DNA of 64,000 nt from Bradyrhizobium sp. C9 (GTDB lineage: Bacteria; Pseudomonadota; Alphaproteobacteria; Rhizobiales; Xanthobacteraceae), in the NCBI RefSeq assembly GCF_002532045.1, contig NZ_NWTG01000026.1, positions 23,688-87,687 on the forward strand, in the 5' to 3' direction. Within the stretch, counting starts at the first letter, position 1. Each line of letters opens with the position of its first letter. The translations under genes and the position numbers were made by a program. Under the pieces are notes generated by a model that was not told where the DNA came from, searched no databases, and saw only the letters and a list, made by a program, of their open reading frames with translations. Positions 1-8,849 of the stretch are shown here, piece by piece.

Positions 1-672
1 CGGCTGTTCGGCAAGCAGGCGGTGGCGAACTTCCTGAAAGGCCTGTTCAAGCTGATCGCGCTCGGCGTCGTGATGGTCATGGTGCTGTGGCCCGATCGGA
101 TGCGGATGGAATCGTTCCTGCGGGTCGATCCGGCCGAGCTGCTGCCCGCCATCACCGGCATGACGGTGCATCTGCTGGCGGCGGTGGTCGCCATCCTGGC
201 TGCGGTCGCGATCGCCGATTACTTCTTCCAGTACCGGACCTGGTACGAGCGTCACAAGATGTCGCTGCAGGAGATGAAGGAGGAATTCAAGCAGTCGGAA
301 GGCGACCCGCACGTCAAGGGCAGGATCAAGCAGTTGCGCGTCCAGCGCGCCAAGAAGCGCATGATGGCCCAGGTTCCGAAGGCCTCGGTGATCATCACCA
401 ACCCGACCCACTATTCGGTGGCGCTGGCCTACGACCGCAGCATGTCGGCGCCGATCTGCGTCGCCAAGGGCGTCGACAACCTCGCCTTCAAGATCAGGGA
501 GATCGCCAAGGAGCACGACATTCCGATCGTGGAGAACGTGCCGCTGGCCCGGGCGCTCTATGCGACCGTCGAAATCGACAAGGAAATCCCGGTCGAGCAC
601 TACCACGCGGTTGCCGAAATCATCGGCTACGTGATGCGGCTGAGGCGCGGCCTGTCCGGCCTGCGCCAGTAA
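1..672 (+). CDS. flhB: Flagellar export apparatus protein FlhB, C-terminal part (5' end outside window)
   Basis: The reading frame is open from base 1, so the gene starts before the window; 223 residues are visible. FlhB is the substrate-specificity switch of the flagellar type III export gate. The visible part contains two hydrophobic membrane segments and then the basic cytoplasmic domain. The autocleavage motif N-P-T-H is present at 400-411 in the context VIITNPTHYSVAL. The stop is followed by about 130 bases without a gene before cckA. FlhB and its type III secretion paralogues (YscU/SctU) share this motif; FlhB is preferred because neighbouring cckA is chromosomal housekeeping, but no other flagellar gene is visible here. 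Confidence 0.9.
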   Translation, partial: RLFGKQAVANFLKGLFKLIALGVVMVMVLWPDRMRMESFLRVDPAELLPAITGMTVHLLAAVVAILAAVAIADYFFQYRTWYERHKMSLQEMKEEFKQSEGDPHVKGRIKQLRVQRAKKRMMAQVPKASVIITNPTHYSVALAYDRSMSAPICVAKGVDNLAFKIREIAKEHDIPIVENVPLARALYATVEIDKEIPVEHYHAVAEIIGYVMRLRRGLSGLRQ

Positions 673-801
673 GGGGCGGAAAACCGCTTGAAAAGCGCGT
701 AACTTGCGAATTAGCCGCCTGATGGACTTGCGTTTTCGGGTCCGATTCAGGCACTCAGGGGCGAGGTGGCCGGCCGGTCGCCTCCGTGATGCAGACGAGC
801 C

Positions 802-3393
802 ATGTCTCTCCAGATGACCGCCGATAGCAACGATCCTCCCGCGACCGAGCCGTTCGTGGCTCACGGGCCAGCGCGGCGGAGCGGCAGTATCCTGCTGGTG
901 CTCCTGATCGCCACCGGCATCGTCGCGGTGGCCGTCTGGCTCATGACCATCGGCCGTACCCAGGCGCAGCCCTATATCCTCTTCGTGCTGGCGCTGCTCG
1001 CCACCGTCGGGCTGTTCAACCTGTTCGCGCTGGCCGCCGGCATCATCCGCTTCTCCGACCGCACGAGCGACGACCCGGTGATGGGGCGGATCGCCGACCA
1101 CGCCCACGAAGGGCTCGCCGTCACCGACTCCCGCGGCCACGTGGTTTATTCCAACGCCGCCTATCTCACACTGACCGGCGCGGCCGGTCCACAGGACGTC
1201 CGTCCGGTCGAACGCGTCTTCATCGGCAACCCCGACGTCTCCGAGGCGGTGTTCCGCCTCCTGAAGGCGGCGCGCGAGGGCAAGCGGCAGCAGGAGGAGG
1301 TCCGTGTCGCCGGGCACGAGGCCGGGCAAGGTGGTGGACAGGGCCGCTGGCTGCGCCTGCGGGTACGCCCGCTCGGCGAGGGCAAGCGCGACGCGAAATA
1401 TGCGGTGTGGTCGATCGCCGACGTCACCCGCGACCGCGAGCGCCAGGAAGACGTGTTCCAGGAGCTGCGGCACGCGATCGAGTATCTCGATCACGCGCCA
1501 TGCGGCTTCTTCTCGGTCAATCCGGCCGGCGAGATCGCCTATGTCAACGCTACGCTGGCCAATTGGCTGGACTACGATCTCGCCGAGATCGGCTCGGGCG
1601 GCCTGAAGCTGACCGACATCGTCTCGGGCGACGGCGCGGCGCTGCTGACCTCGATCGCGGCGGTGCCCGGCGAGGTCAAGACCGAGGTGTTCGACATCGA
1701 CCTGCGGATGCGCGGCGGCAAGACCGTGCCGGTGCGGCTCTATCACAAGCTCGCCTTCGGCGCCGACGGTGCGGCGGGCGCCTCGCGCACGCTGGTGATC
1801 AGCCGCGCCCGCGACGAGCATTCCGATCCGGAGCGCGCCGCCGAGGTGCGCTTCATGCGCTTCTTCGACCATACGCCGATGGCGATCGCGACCGTCGATC
1901 GCGGCGGCAATGTGGTCGGCGCCAATGCGCGCTATGCCAAGCTGGCGCAGGGGCTGAACGGCGACGGCGGCGCGGCCAAGTCGATCTTCCGTGCGGTCAA
2001 TCCGCGCGACCGCGGCCTGTTGATCGCCGCGATCAACCAGGCTGCCGAGGGCCAGGGCGATATCGCGCCGGTCGAGGTGATGCTTGACGGGCCCAAGGAG
2101 CGCTTCGCCCAGTTCTTCGTCACCACGGTGGAGAAGGACGAGCGCGACGCCGAAACCGCGATCGTCTACATGCTCGAGACCACCGAGCGGCGCGCGCTGG
2201 AAAACCAGATCAACCAGTCGCAGAAGATGGAGATGGTCGGCCAGCTCGCCGGCGGCATCGCGCACGACTTCAACAACGTGCTCTCGGCCATCATGATGGC
2301 GAACGACTTCCTGCTGAACGCGCACAAGCCGACCGACCCGTCGTTCCAGGACATCATGCAGATCAAGCAGAACGCCACCCGCGCCGCGACGCTGGTGCGG
2401 CAGCTGCTCGCGTTCTCGCGTCGCCAGACGCTGCGGCCGCAGGTGCTCGATCTCGGCGACGCTTTGAGCGACCTCACCATGCTGCTGCGCCGGCTGATCG
2501 GCGAGAAGGTCAAGCTCGACCTCGTCCATGGCCGCGATCTGTGGCCGGTAAAGGTCGACGTCTCGCAATTCGAGCAGGTGGTGGTCAATCTCGCGGTGAA
2601 TGCGCGCGACGCGATGCCCGACGGCGGCAAGCTGATCATCCGCACCGCCAATGTGTCGACGGAGGAAGCCGCGCAACTCGCCAACAAGGGGATGCCGGCG
2701 GCCGACTACGTCAAGATCGAGATTTCGGACACCGGCACCGGCATTCCGCACGAGATCATCGACAAGATCTTCGAGCCGTTCTTCTCGACCAAGGAAGTCG
2801 GCAAGGGCACCGGGCTCGGCCTGTCCACGGTCTACGGCATCGTCAAGCAGACCGGCGGCTTCGTCTATGTCGATTCCGTGCCGGGCGGCGGCACCACGTT
2901 CCGGATTTATCTGCCGCGGCATCATCAGGAGCAGGAGGTTGCACCGGAGTCGCATGCCGGCAACGGCGCGGCAAAGGAGACTGCGACCGCAGATGCCGCC
3001 AAGCCCAAGCCGGATCTCACCGGGCAGGGCACCATCCTGCTGGTCGAGGACGAGGACGGCCTGCGCTCGCTCAATGCACGCGGGCTGCGCTCGCGCGGCT
3101 ACAGCGTGATCGAGGCGGCCAACGGCGTCGAGGCGCTGGAGGCGTTCGAGGAGAACAACGGCAAGGTCGATCTCGTCGTCTCCGACGTCGTGATGCCGGA
3201 GATGGACGGGCCGACGCTGCTGAAGGAAATGCGCAGCCGCAATGCGGAGCTGAAGATCATCTTCGTCTCGGGCTATGCCGAGGACGCCTTCGAGAAAAGC
3301 CTGCCGGAGAACCAGCAGTTCGCGTTCCTGCCGAAGCCGTTCACGCTGACGCAGCTGGTCGCCGCGGTGAAGGAAACCATGACGGCGAATTAG
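802..3393 (+). CDS. cckA: CckA-type hybrid sensor histidine kinase
   Basis: The 863-residue protein has two membrane segments near residues 30-80, PAS-like regions between about 95 and 450, a HisKA domain with phospho-acceptor His488 (GGIAHDFNN), a HATPase domain (DTGTGIP, GKGTGLGLST) and a C-terminal receiver with phospho-acceptor Asp795 (VVSDVVMPEMDG). This order and the GGIAHDFNN H-box are typical of CckA, which phosphorylates the essential regulator CtrA through ChpT and controls the cell cycle of alphaproteobacteria. It is positioned after flhB, as in related genomes. The start at 802 is the first ATG; a second ATG 12 bases later cannot be excluded. Confidence 0.93.
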   Translation: MSLQMTADSNDPPATEPFVAHGPARRSGSILLVLLIATGIVAVAVWLMTIGRTQAQPYILFVLALLATVGLFNLFALAAGIIRFSDRTSDDPVMGRIADHAHEGLAVTDSRGHVVYSNAAYLTLTGAAGPQDVRPVERVFIGNPDVSEAVFRLLKAAREGKRQQEEVRVAGHEAGQGGGQGRWLRLRVRPLGEGKRDAKYAVWSIADVTRDRERQEDVFQELRHAIEYLDHAPCGFFSVNPAGEIAYVNATLANWLDYDLAEIGSGGLKLTDIVSGDGAALLTSIAAVPGEVKTEVFDIDLRMRGGKTVPVRLYHKLAFGADGAAGASRTLVISRARDEHSDPERAAEVRFMRFFDHTPMAIATVDRGGNVVGANARYAKLAQGLNGDGGAAKSIFRAVNPRDRGLLIAAINQAAEGQGDIAPVEVMLDGPKERFAQFFVTTVEKDERDAETAIVYMLETTERRALENQINQSQKMEMVGQLAGGIAHDFNNVLSAIMMANDFLLNAHKPTDPSFQDIMQIKQNATRAATLVRQLLAFSRRQTLRPQVLDLGDALSDLTMLLRRLIGEKVKLDLVHGRDLWPVKVDVSQFEQVVVNLAVNARDAMPDGGKLIIRTANVSTEEAAQLANKGMPAADYVKIEISDTGTGIPHEIIDKIFEPFFSTKEVGKGTGLGLSTVYGIVKQTGGFVYVDSVPGGGTTFRIYLPRHHQEQEVAPESHAGNGAAKETATADAAKPKPDLTGQGTILLVEDEDGLRSLNARGLRSRGYSVIEAANGVEALEAFEENNGKVDLVVSDVVMPEMDGPTLLKEMRSRNAELKIIFVSGYAEDAFEKSLPENQQFAFLPKPFTLTQLVAAVKETMTAN

Positions 3394-3639
3394 GCCGGGC
3401 GACGAGCTGCGATACCCCTTCGCTTCCCGCAGGGCAGAGGCAATGCTGCAATGCGGTCGCGGTTGAACCCGAGCCGCATATCGCGCTAGGACGCGCTGTG
3501 GCATCCACAAGGCCCATAGTGTCACATCGCCGCGACCGAGGGCCGCAGTCGCGGTTCCCGTTTCCCGCTTCACTTTTATCTGGCTCTGCCCATGTTAGGG
3601 GCGTTTCCCCATGCCGGGGAATCCTTTGAGGAAACCAAC

Positions 3640-4599
3640 ATGAATTTCTCGCAACGCACGCGTGGAATTGTCCGGGCGATCGCCGTCGCGATGGCGCTGG
3701 CGCTGCCCGTGATGATGACCGTTTCGGCGGCCGACGCCCGCGTCGGCGGCGGCGGCTCGCGCGGCTCGCGGACATTCTCCGCGCCGCCCTCGACCAGCAC
3801 CGCGCCGGGCTCGGTTGCTCCGATGAATCGTACCTTCAGCCAGCCTGGCAGCCCCAACATGGGCTCGCCCGCGGCGGCGAATTCCGGCGGCATGTTCGGC
3901 CGCGGCGGAATGGGCCGCGGCCTGCTCGGCGGCCTGGCCGCAGGCTTCCTTGGCGCCGGCCTGTTCGGCATGCTGTTCGGCGGTGGCCTGTTCTCGGGCC
4001 TCGGCGGCCTGTCGTCGATGTTAGGCCTGCTGCTGCAGATCGGTCTGATCGTGCTGGTGGTCCGGCTCGCGATGTCGTGGTGGCAGCGGCGCAATACGCC
4101 GGCGGCCGCCTACGCGGGTGGCCCCGACGTCGGCCCCGGTCCGCAGGCGAACGCCCGTTCGGGCTTCGGCTTTGGCCTCGGCGGCGGATCGAATGCGCCG
4201 GTCGAGATCACACCCGGCGACTACGAGACGTTCGAGCGGCTGCTCGGCGACATCCAGGCCGCATGGTCGAACGAGGACATCGCCAAGCTGCACACGCTCG
4301 CGACGCCGGAAATGGTGTCGTACTTCTCGAAGGATCTCGAGGAGAACAAGGCGCGCAACGTCACCAACAAGACGTCCAATGTGAAGCTCTTGCAGGGCGA
4401 TCTGGCGGAAGCCTGGCGCGAAGGCGACAGCGAATATGCGACCGTCGCGATGCGCTACTCGCTGGTCGACACGATGCTGGAGCGCGGCACCGGCCGTCAG
4501 GTCAGCGGCGGGCAGCCGGAGGAGGTCACCGAGGTCTGGACCTTCGTGCGCCAGCGCGGTGGCAATTGGGAACTCTCGGCGATCCAGCAGACCAACTGA
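3640..4599 (+). CDS. Tim44-like domain protein, secreted or membrane-attached
   Basis: This 319-residue protein starts with a signal peptide ending near ADA (about residue 34). A Gly/Ser/Pro-rich low-complexity stretch and a Gly-rich hydrophobic segment (about residues 80-150) follow. The C-terminal 130 residues resemble the Tim44-like fold (DYETFERLLGDIQAAWSNED, then TPEMVSYFSKDLEEN). In mitochondria Tim44 links import motor and translocon; the bacterial relatives are inner-membrane proteins with no firmly known role. The ATG at 3640 was chosen because TGAGGA lies 8 bases before it; an in-frame upstream ATG at 3592 has no ribosome site. A strong terminator follows. Confidence 0.8.
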   Translation: MNFSQRTRGIVRAIAVAMALALPVMMTVSAADARVGGGGSRGSRTFSAPPSTSTAPGSVAPMNRTFSQPGSPNMGSPAAANSGGMFGRGGMGRGLLGGLAAGFLGAGLFGMLFGGGLFSGLGGLSSMLGLLLQIGLIVLVVRLAMSWWQRRNTPAAAYAGGPDVGPGPQANARSGFGFGLGGGSNAPVEITPGDYETFERLLGDIQAAWSNEDIAKLHTLATPEMVSYFSKDLEENKARNVTNKTSNVKLLQGDLAEAWREGDSEYATVAMRYSLVDTMLERGTGRQVSGGQPEEVTEVWTFVRQRGGNWELSAIQQTN

Positions 4600-4626
4600 T
4601 CGATTGCCGGTCACGACAAGTACAAG

Positions 4627-4659
4627 GCGCCGCGGCATCGTCCGCGGCGCTTTTGTTTT
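4627..4659 (+). terminator. Rho-independent terminator of the Tim44-like gene
   Basis: A perfect 9-bp stem (4627-4635 with 4642-4650) with a 6-base loop is followed by TTTTGTTTT at 4651-4659. It lies 28 bases after the stop. Confidence 0.88.
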
Positions 4660-4751
4660 GTGGGTTTCATTTGCGTGTCGCGGTGCCGGAATATCCGGAC
4701 AGGCCGCGGGGTGATGTCAGCGGACCAAAAAAACGCCATCGGGAGAACGAA

Positions 4752-5429
4752 ATGAAGGTCATTGCGCATATCGCGGTTCCTGCCTGTCTTGCGTTCGTCG
4801 TCCTGGCCGCGCCGCCGGCAGCAGCGCAGACCGCCGACACCAGCTTCTTCGTCACCAGCAACGGCATCGGCAATGGCGGCAATCTCGGCGGTCTCGCCGG
4901 CGCCGACAATCATTGCCAGACCCTGGCGCAGGCCGCCGGCTTCGGCGCGCCGAAGACATGGCGCGCCTATCTCTCGACCCAGGCGGCCGATGGCAAGGTA
5001 GCGGTGAACGCGCGTGACCGCATCGGCAAGGGCCCGTGGAAGAATGTGAAGGGCGTCGTGGTCGCCAAGGACGTCGCCGACCTGCACAGCGCGAGCAACG
5101 CCCTGACCAAGCAGACCGCGCTGTCCGAGAAGGGCGAGGTCATCAACGGTGCCGGCGATACGCCGAACCGCCACGACGTGCTGACGGGATCGCAGGCCGA
5201 CGGTACTGCGTTTGCGGCCGGTGAGGACCGCACCTGCAAGAACTGGACAAGCAGCACGCAGGGCGCTGCGATGGTCGGGCATTTCGACCGCAAGGGGCTG
5301 CGCGACGACGAGCCGTCAAAATCGTGGAACACGTCGCATCCCTCGCGCGGCCCCGATGGCGGCTGCTCGCAGGCCGATCTGAAGAGCGCCGGCGGCGACG
5401 GCCTGCTGTACTGCTTCGCGGCGAATTGA
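4752..5429 (+). CDS. Secreted lectin-like protein
   Basis: The 225-residue protein has a clear signal peptide (MKVIAHIAVPACLAFVVLAA, cleavage after AQA/AQT near residue 25). The mature part is Cys-poor and contains SFFVTSxG, GADNHCQTLA, TWRAYLST, NARDRIGKGPW and a C-terminal GLLYCFAAN. This is a conserved family in Bradyrhizobium-type genomes usually named lectin by similarity; sugar binding has not been shown and is not evident from the sequence. Four cysteines could form two disulfides in the periplasm. The start at 4752 follows GGGAGAACGAA and gives the signal peptide; longer upstream frames overlap the previous gene and are not real. Confidence 0.7.
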   Translation: MKVIAHIAVPACLAFVVLAAPPAAAQTADTSFFVTSNGIGNGGNLGGLAGADNHCQTLAQAAGFGAPKTWRAYLSTQAADGKVAVNARDRIGKGPWKNVKGVVVAKDVADLHSASNALTKQTALSEKGEVINGAGDTPNRHDVLTGSQADGTAFAAGEDRTCKNWTSSTQGAAMVGHFDRKGLRDDEPSKSWNTSHPSRGPDGGCSQADLKSAGGDGLLYCFAAN

Positions 5430-5466
5430 GGCGGCGGGGCGAGTCTGATTTTGCTGCAAGTGAATG

Positions 5467-5556
5467 CCCGTCATTGCGAGCGCAGCGAAGCAATCCATCC
5501 TGCCGCATGCGCGGAGCGATGGATTGCTTCGTCGCTTCGCTCCTCGCAATGACGGG
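5467..5556. repeat. REP-like intergenic palindrome
   Basis: The outer arms CCCGTCATTGCGAG (5467-5480) and its reverse complement (5543-5556) enclose imperfectly paired inner arms around GCAATCCATC and GATGGATTGC. It lies between convergent genes. The type is a common rhizobial intergenic repeat and may act as a bidirectional terminator or mRNA stabiliser (inference). Confidence 0.85.
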
Positions 5557-5572
5557 GACAGTATGACCGCGC

Positions 5573-5989
5573 TCAGCTCTTCTTGCGCTTGGTCTTCTTG
5601 GCTGCCTTCTTCACCGTCTTCTTCGCAGCCTTCTTTTTCTTCGCGGTTTTCTTCTTCGTCGCGAAGTAGGCCCCGACCTTCTTTGAGGAATGTCCGACCT
5701 CGGCGACCGCCGCCTTGAGCCGCGCAGGGGTCACCTTGAACTTCTTCGACCAGTAGCGGACCTCGTAGGGCTCGCTGATCGCGATCCGCGCGCGGTCGGC
5801 GGCCATGTGCCGCTGCTCCTTGAAATGGGCTTCCACCTTCTTGGCGGAATGACCCACCTTCTTGACGGCGGCCTTGAGCTTTGCCGGCGTGACCTTGAAC
5901 TTCTTGGACCAGTACGCAACTTCGTAGGACTCGCTCAACGCGATCAGAGCACGATCCTGTGCGCCCCGCTTCTTCTTGTCGTCCGCCAT
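5573..5989 (-). CDS. Tandem DUF3606 protein with histone H1-like lysine-rich tail
   Basis: This 138-residue protein contains two copies of a DUF3606-like module: ALSESYEVAYWSKKFKVTPAKLKAAVKKVGHSAKKVEAHF and AISEPYEVRYWSKKFKVTPARLKAAVAEVGHSSKKVGAYF. The last 30 residues are nearly all Lys, Ala and Thr (KKTAKKKKAAKKTVKKAAKK), like the C-terminal tail of histone H1. DUF3606 has no established function; the tail suggests nucleic acid binding (inference). The ATG at 5989 is preferred over the one at 6004 because AAGGA sits 7 bases upstream of it. The gene converges with the lectin-like gene across a REP palindrome. Confidence 0.85.
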   Translation of the reverse strand: MADDKKKRGAQDRALIALSESYEVAYWSKKFKVTPAKLKAAVKKVGHSAKKVEAHFKEQRHMAADRARIAISEPYEVRYWSKKFKVTPARLKAAVAEVGHSSKKVGAYFATKKKTAKKKKAAKKTVKKAAKKTKRKKS

Positions 5990-6143
5990 AAGTTGATCCT
6001 TCATCGAAGACTCGATGCTGTAATCTTAGCAGCCTCCGCGCAGTTCGGACAGGCGGGCCACGCGCGATGGACGATCTGACCACGGCACGGCTACGATCAC
6101 CACGAAGCGATGCGATGCGGCGAAAGTTTTTGGAGGTAAGTGC

Positions 6144-6851
6144 ATGCACTATCAGCTTTACTACTGGCCGATGATCCAGGGCCGCGGCGAATATGTTCGC
6201 CTCGCGCTCGAGGATGCCGGGGCCGAATACACCGATGTCGCGCGGGCTAAGGGCGGCACTGGCGTCATGATGAAGATGATGGACGCGCACAAGGGCACGC
6301 CGCCGTTTGCGCCGCCGTTCCTCAAGGCCGGCCAACTCCTGATCGGGCAGACCGCCAACATCCTGCTCTATCTCGGCACGCGCCATGGCCTCGCGCCGAA
6401 GGCCGAAGCCGGAAAGCTCTGGGTGCACGAGTTGCAGCTGACGATCGCGGACTTCGTGCTGGAGATCCACGATACCCATCACCCACTCGGCCCGTCGCTG
6501 TATTACGAGGACCAGAAGGCGCCGGCGAAGAAGCGCACGGAGGAGTTCTGGAAATCGCGGGTGCCGAAATATCTCGGCTATTTCGAGGATCTCGTGCAGG
6601 CGAATGGCGGTGGCTTCGTCACCGGCCGCCGGCTGACCTACGTCGACCTGTCGCTGTTCCAGATCGTGGAAGGCTTGCGCTACGCATTTCCGAAGCGGAT
6701 GGCCGGGTTCGAGAAGAAGGTGCCGCGCCTGATCGCGCTGCGCGATCGGGTCGCCGAGCGGCCGAACATCAAGGCGTATCTGGCGAGCGCGCGGCGGATT
6801 CCGTTCAACGAGGAGGGGATTTTCCGGCGCTACAAGGCGCTGGATCTTTGA
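6144..6851 (+). CDS. Glutathione S-transferase family protein
   Basis: The 235-residue protein has an N-terminal thioredoxin-like domain (YQLYYWPMIQGRGEYVRLALEDAGAEY, then QTANILLYLG, the usual glutathione-contact region) and a helical C-terminal domain (TYVDLSLFQIVEGL matches the N-capping motif of GST helices). Members conjugate glutathione to electrophiles in the cytoplasm; the substrate cannot be read from sequence. Tyr7/Tyr8 is a plausible catalytic Tyr. GGAGG lies 10 bases before the ATG. The gene stands alone, divergent from the DUF3606 gene and convergent with the GFA gene. Confidence 0.88.
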   Translation: MHYQLYYWPMIQGRGEYVRLALEDAGAEYTDVARAKGGTGVMMKMMDAHKGTPPFAPPFLKAGQLLIGQTANILLYLGTRHGLAPKAEAGKLWVHELQLTIADFVLEIHDTHHPLGPSLYYEDQKAPAKKRTEEFWKSRVPKYLGYFEDLVQANGGGFVTGRRLTYVDLSLFQIVEGLRYAFPKRMAGFEKKVPRLIALRDRVAERPNIKAYLASARRIPFNEEGIFRRYKALDL

Positions 6852-6878
6852 CCCGACCGTGACGAATGGTGATCGCAG

Positions 6879-7238
6879 TCACCTGTTCCGCCCATCCACC
6901 GGCGTCATTGCGATCTTCGACAGGTCGATGCCGTCGATGCAGCTAATGTTGAGCGCCACGATGTCGGTGCCATCAGGCTTCTTGCCGCGCGCGAACACGT
7001 CGACGCCGCAATCGACGCAGAGCTGGTGGCGGATCGCATGGCGATTGAACAGATATTCCTTGAGGTTCTCGGCGCCGGCGCGGAGCTGGAAGCTCGTTGG
7101 CGGCATGAACACGAAGTGCAGGCCCTTCTTGGTGCAGATCGAACAGTTGCAGGCGGTGACCATGGCCATGTCGGTGGTGCATTCGAAGCGCACCTGGCCG
7201 CAATGGCAGCCGCCGGTGTAGGTCTTGCTCTCTGCCAT
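6879..7238 (-). CDS. GFA family (glutathione-dependent formaldehyde-activating-like) zinc protein
   Basis: The 119-residue protein has the family's zinc ligands: Cys11 and Cys13 in GGCHCGQVRF, Cys30, Cys32 and Cys35 in CNCSICTKKG, and Cys74 and Cys77 in LCVDCG. Family members include Gfa, which was reported to speed formaldehyde-glutathione adduct formation, and centromere-like proteins; the actual substrate here is unknown. GAGGAACCATC precedes the ATG. It starts 9 bases after the stop of the upstream methyltransferase-like gene, so the two form an operon. Confidence 0.88.
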   Translation of the reverse strand: MAESKTYTGGCHCGQVRFECTTDMAMVTACNCSICTKKGLHFVFMPPTSFQLRAGAENLKEYLFNRHAIRHQLCVDCGVDVFARGKKPDGTDIVALNISCIDGIDLSKIAMTPVDGRNR

Positions 7239-7247
7239 GATGGTTCC

Positions 7248-7922
7248 TCACCACAGTCCGGGAACGAGGCGATAGCGCACCCGCGCCGCATAGTCGGCAT
7301 AGCCTGACAACCCTGCCATCAGCGTACGCTCCTCGATCCCGGTGCGGAAGGCGAACATCGCGAAGAACACCGGCACGAAGGCAAGGCCCCACCAGGAGCC
7401 GAGTGTCAGCGGCACGCCGATGAAGAACAGCATCACGCTCGCATACATCGGATGGCGCACCAGCGCGTAGGGCCCGGTCGAGATCACGTGATGGTGGCGC
7501 TCGGTCTGCACCTTTACGATCGGGGCAGCGAACGAGTTGGTGCGGAATACCCACAGGATCAGCACGGTCGAGATCAGATAGAGCACGAGGCCGAGCACGA
7601 TCTGCGGCACGCCGGCGTCGGCGCCGCCGAAGCGGCGATCGAGGCCCATCGCGACGAACCACAGCACGGCAATGACCAGGAACACCAGCATGAAGCGCTT
7701 GTCTTCGGCGGGCTGGCCCTCGCGCGCGGTGAGACGCATGCGCTCGGCAAGCAGGCCGGGATCGACCTTGGCAAGCCACAGCCCGCAGGCCGGGCCGATC
7801 AGCGCCGAGGCGATCAGGTAAGCCCAGGCGCCGGGCCAATGCAGCGTGCCGGCGAAGGCAAACAGCAGCGCGGCCATGGCGATGACGAAGAAGGTATTCT
7901 GCACGAGGAGCTTTGCGATCAT
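7248..7922 (-). CDS. Isoprenylcysteine carboxyl methyltransferase-like (ICMT/PEMT) membrane protein
   Basis: This 224-residue protein has five or six membrane segments and the conserved C-terminal motif TGPYALVRHPMYASVMLFFIG, with the RHPMY signature that binds S-adenosylmethionine in ICMT/PEMT enzymes, and a second acidic motif FRTGIEERTLM. Bacteria lack prenylated proteins of the eukaryotic kind, so the methyl acceptor is unknown; lipids or small molecules are possible. It is the first gene of a two-gene operon with the GFA gene (9-base gap). Confidence 0.85.
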   Translation of the reverse strand: MIAKLLVQNTFFVIAMAALLFAFAGTLHWPGAWAYLIASALIGPACGLWLAKVDPGLLAERMRLTAREGQPAEDKRFMLVFLVIAVLWFVAMGLDRRFGGADAGVPQIVLGLVLYLISTVLILWVFRTNSFAAPIVKVQTERHHHVISTGPYALVRHPMYASVMLFFIGVPLTLGSWWGLAFVPVFFAMFAFRTGIEERTLMAGLSGYADYAARVRYRLVPGLW

Positions 7923-8043
7923 GAGCGGGCTCCGTGATTCCAGCCGCGATTATCGCACTCATTTTCCGGCAAACATGCGACCGCAATCATCAACTTTCGG
8001 AGCAGGCGAGGTGTTCCCGCGCCGTCCTTGCGTCATCTCTGCA

Positions 8044-8072
8044 TTGACAATCGTATAAGTGATTGCTTATAT
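8044..8072 (+). promoter_or_regulatory. Promoter and ArsR-type operator of the ArsR/SRPBCC operon
   Basis: TTGACA (8044-8049) and TTATAT (8067-8072) are separated by 17 bases. Within the spacer and the -10 box lies TATAAGTGATTGCTTATA (8054-8071), a palindrome with a 6-base centre. This is the type of site bound by small ArsR repressors next to SRPBCC genes. The expected transcription start coincides with the ATG at 8079. Confidence 0.8.
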
Positions 8073-8078
8073 ATTCGC

Positions 8079-8405
8079 ATGACCAGCGCCATGCAGCTGA
8101 CCAACGTGCTCAAGACCCTCGCGGACCCGACGCGGCGGGCGGTGTTCGAGCGGATCATCCGGGAAGGCGAAATCGCCGCGACCGGGCTGGTGCAGGGCTC
8201 CAAGGTGTCGCAGCCGGCGGTGTCGCAGCATCTGCGCGCGCTGCGCGATGCCGGCCTCGTCGCCGAGCGGCGCGAGGGCCGGCACATCCATTATCGCGTC
8301 GCGCCGAAGGGGCTCAGCCCACTGATCGACTGGCTCGGCCATTACGAGACGTTCTGGGCCGAGCGCTTCGCAAATCTGGAACGGCTGTTGAAGGAGAGTG
8401 AGTGA
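8079..8405 (+). CDS. ArsR family transcriptional repressor, probably leaderless
   Basis: This 108-residue winged-helix protein matches small ArsR repressors (LKTLADPTRRAVFERI, SQPAVSQHLRALRDAGLVAERREGRHIHYRVAPKGL). No metal-binding CxC is present, so the usual arsenic ligand is absent; such metal-less members commonly repress an adjacent SRPBCC gene. The ATG at 8079 was chosen because a promoter ends 6 bases before it, which leaves no room for a ribosome site and suggests leaderless translation. An upstream in-frame TTG at 8028 lies before the promoter. The stop overlaps the start of the next gene by one base (TGATG). Confidence 0.9.
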   Translation: MTSAMQLTNVLKTLADPTRRAVFERIIREGEIAATGLVQGSKVSQPAVSQHLRALRDAGLVAERREGRHIHYRVAPKGLSPLIDWLGHYETFWAERFANLERLLKESE

Positions 8406-8845
8406 TGGGTGAGACGCACGCGATCACGGTCGAGAAGGTGCTGCCTTATGCCGCCGACAGGATCTGGCGGACGCTGACCACGAGCGAGTTGCTGATGAAA
8501 TGGCTGATGCCGAACGATTTCCAGCCGTGCGTCGGGCACAAGTTCAACTTCCGCACGCGGCCGATCGGCGACTGGGACGGTGTCGTGCATTGCGAGGTGC
8601 TGGATTGCGATCCGCCGCACCTGCTGCGTTATTCCTGGAAGGGCGGCGCCGACACCAATCCGGAATTCGGCTCGAAACTCGACTCCGTCGTCACCTGGAC
8701 GCTGACGCCGGTCGAGGGCGGCACGCAAGTCCGCATGGTGCATGACGGCTTCGTCTTCCCCGGCAACCGCTACGCCTTCGACATGATGAGCCCGGGCTGG
8801 GGCAAGATCGTCGATGCGATCGGACGGGTCGCCGCGGAAGCCTGA
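8405..8845 (+). CDS. SRPBCC (AHSA1-like) domain protein
   Basis: The 146-residue protein has the START-like AHSA1 pattern: EKVLPYAADRIWRTLTTSELLMKWLMPNDFQP near the start, then WDGVVHCEVLDCDPPHLLRYSW and TWTLTPVEGGTQVRMVHDGF. These proteins bind hydrophobic ligands in a deep cavity; the ligand is unknown. It is translationally coupled to the ArsR repressor (shared A in TGATG), which implies that the repressor controls it. Confidence 0.9.
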   Translation: MGETHAITVEKVLPYAADRIWRTLTTSELLMKWLMPNDFQPCVGHKFNFRTRPIGDWDGVVHCEVLDCDPPHLLRYSWKGGADTNPEFGSKLDSVVTWTLTPVEGGTQVRMVHDGFVFPGNRYAFDMMSPGWGKIVDAIGRVAAEA

Positions 8846-8849
8846 CCGA

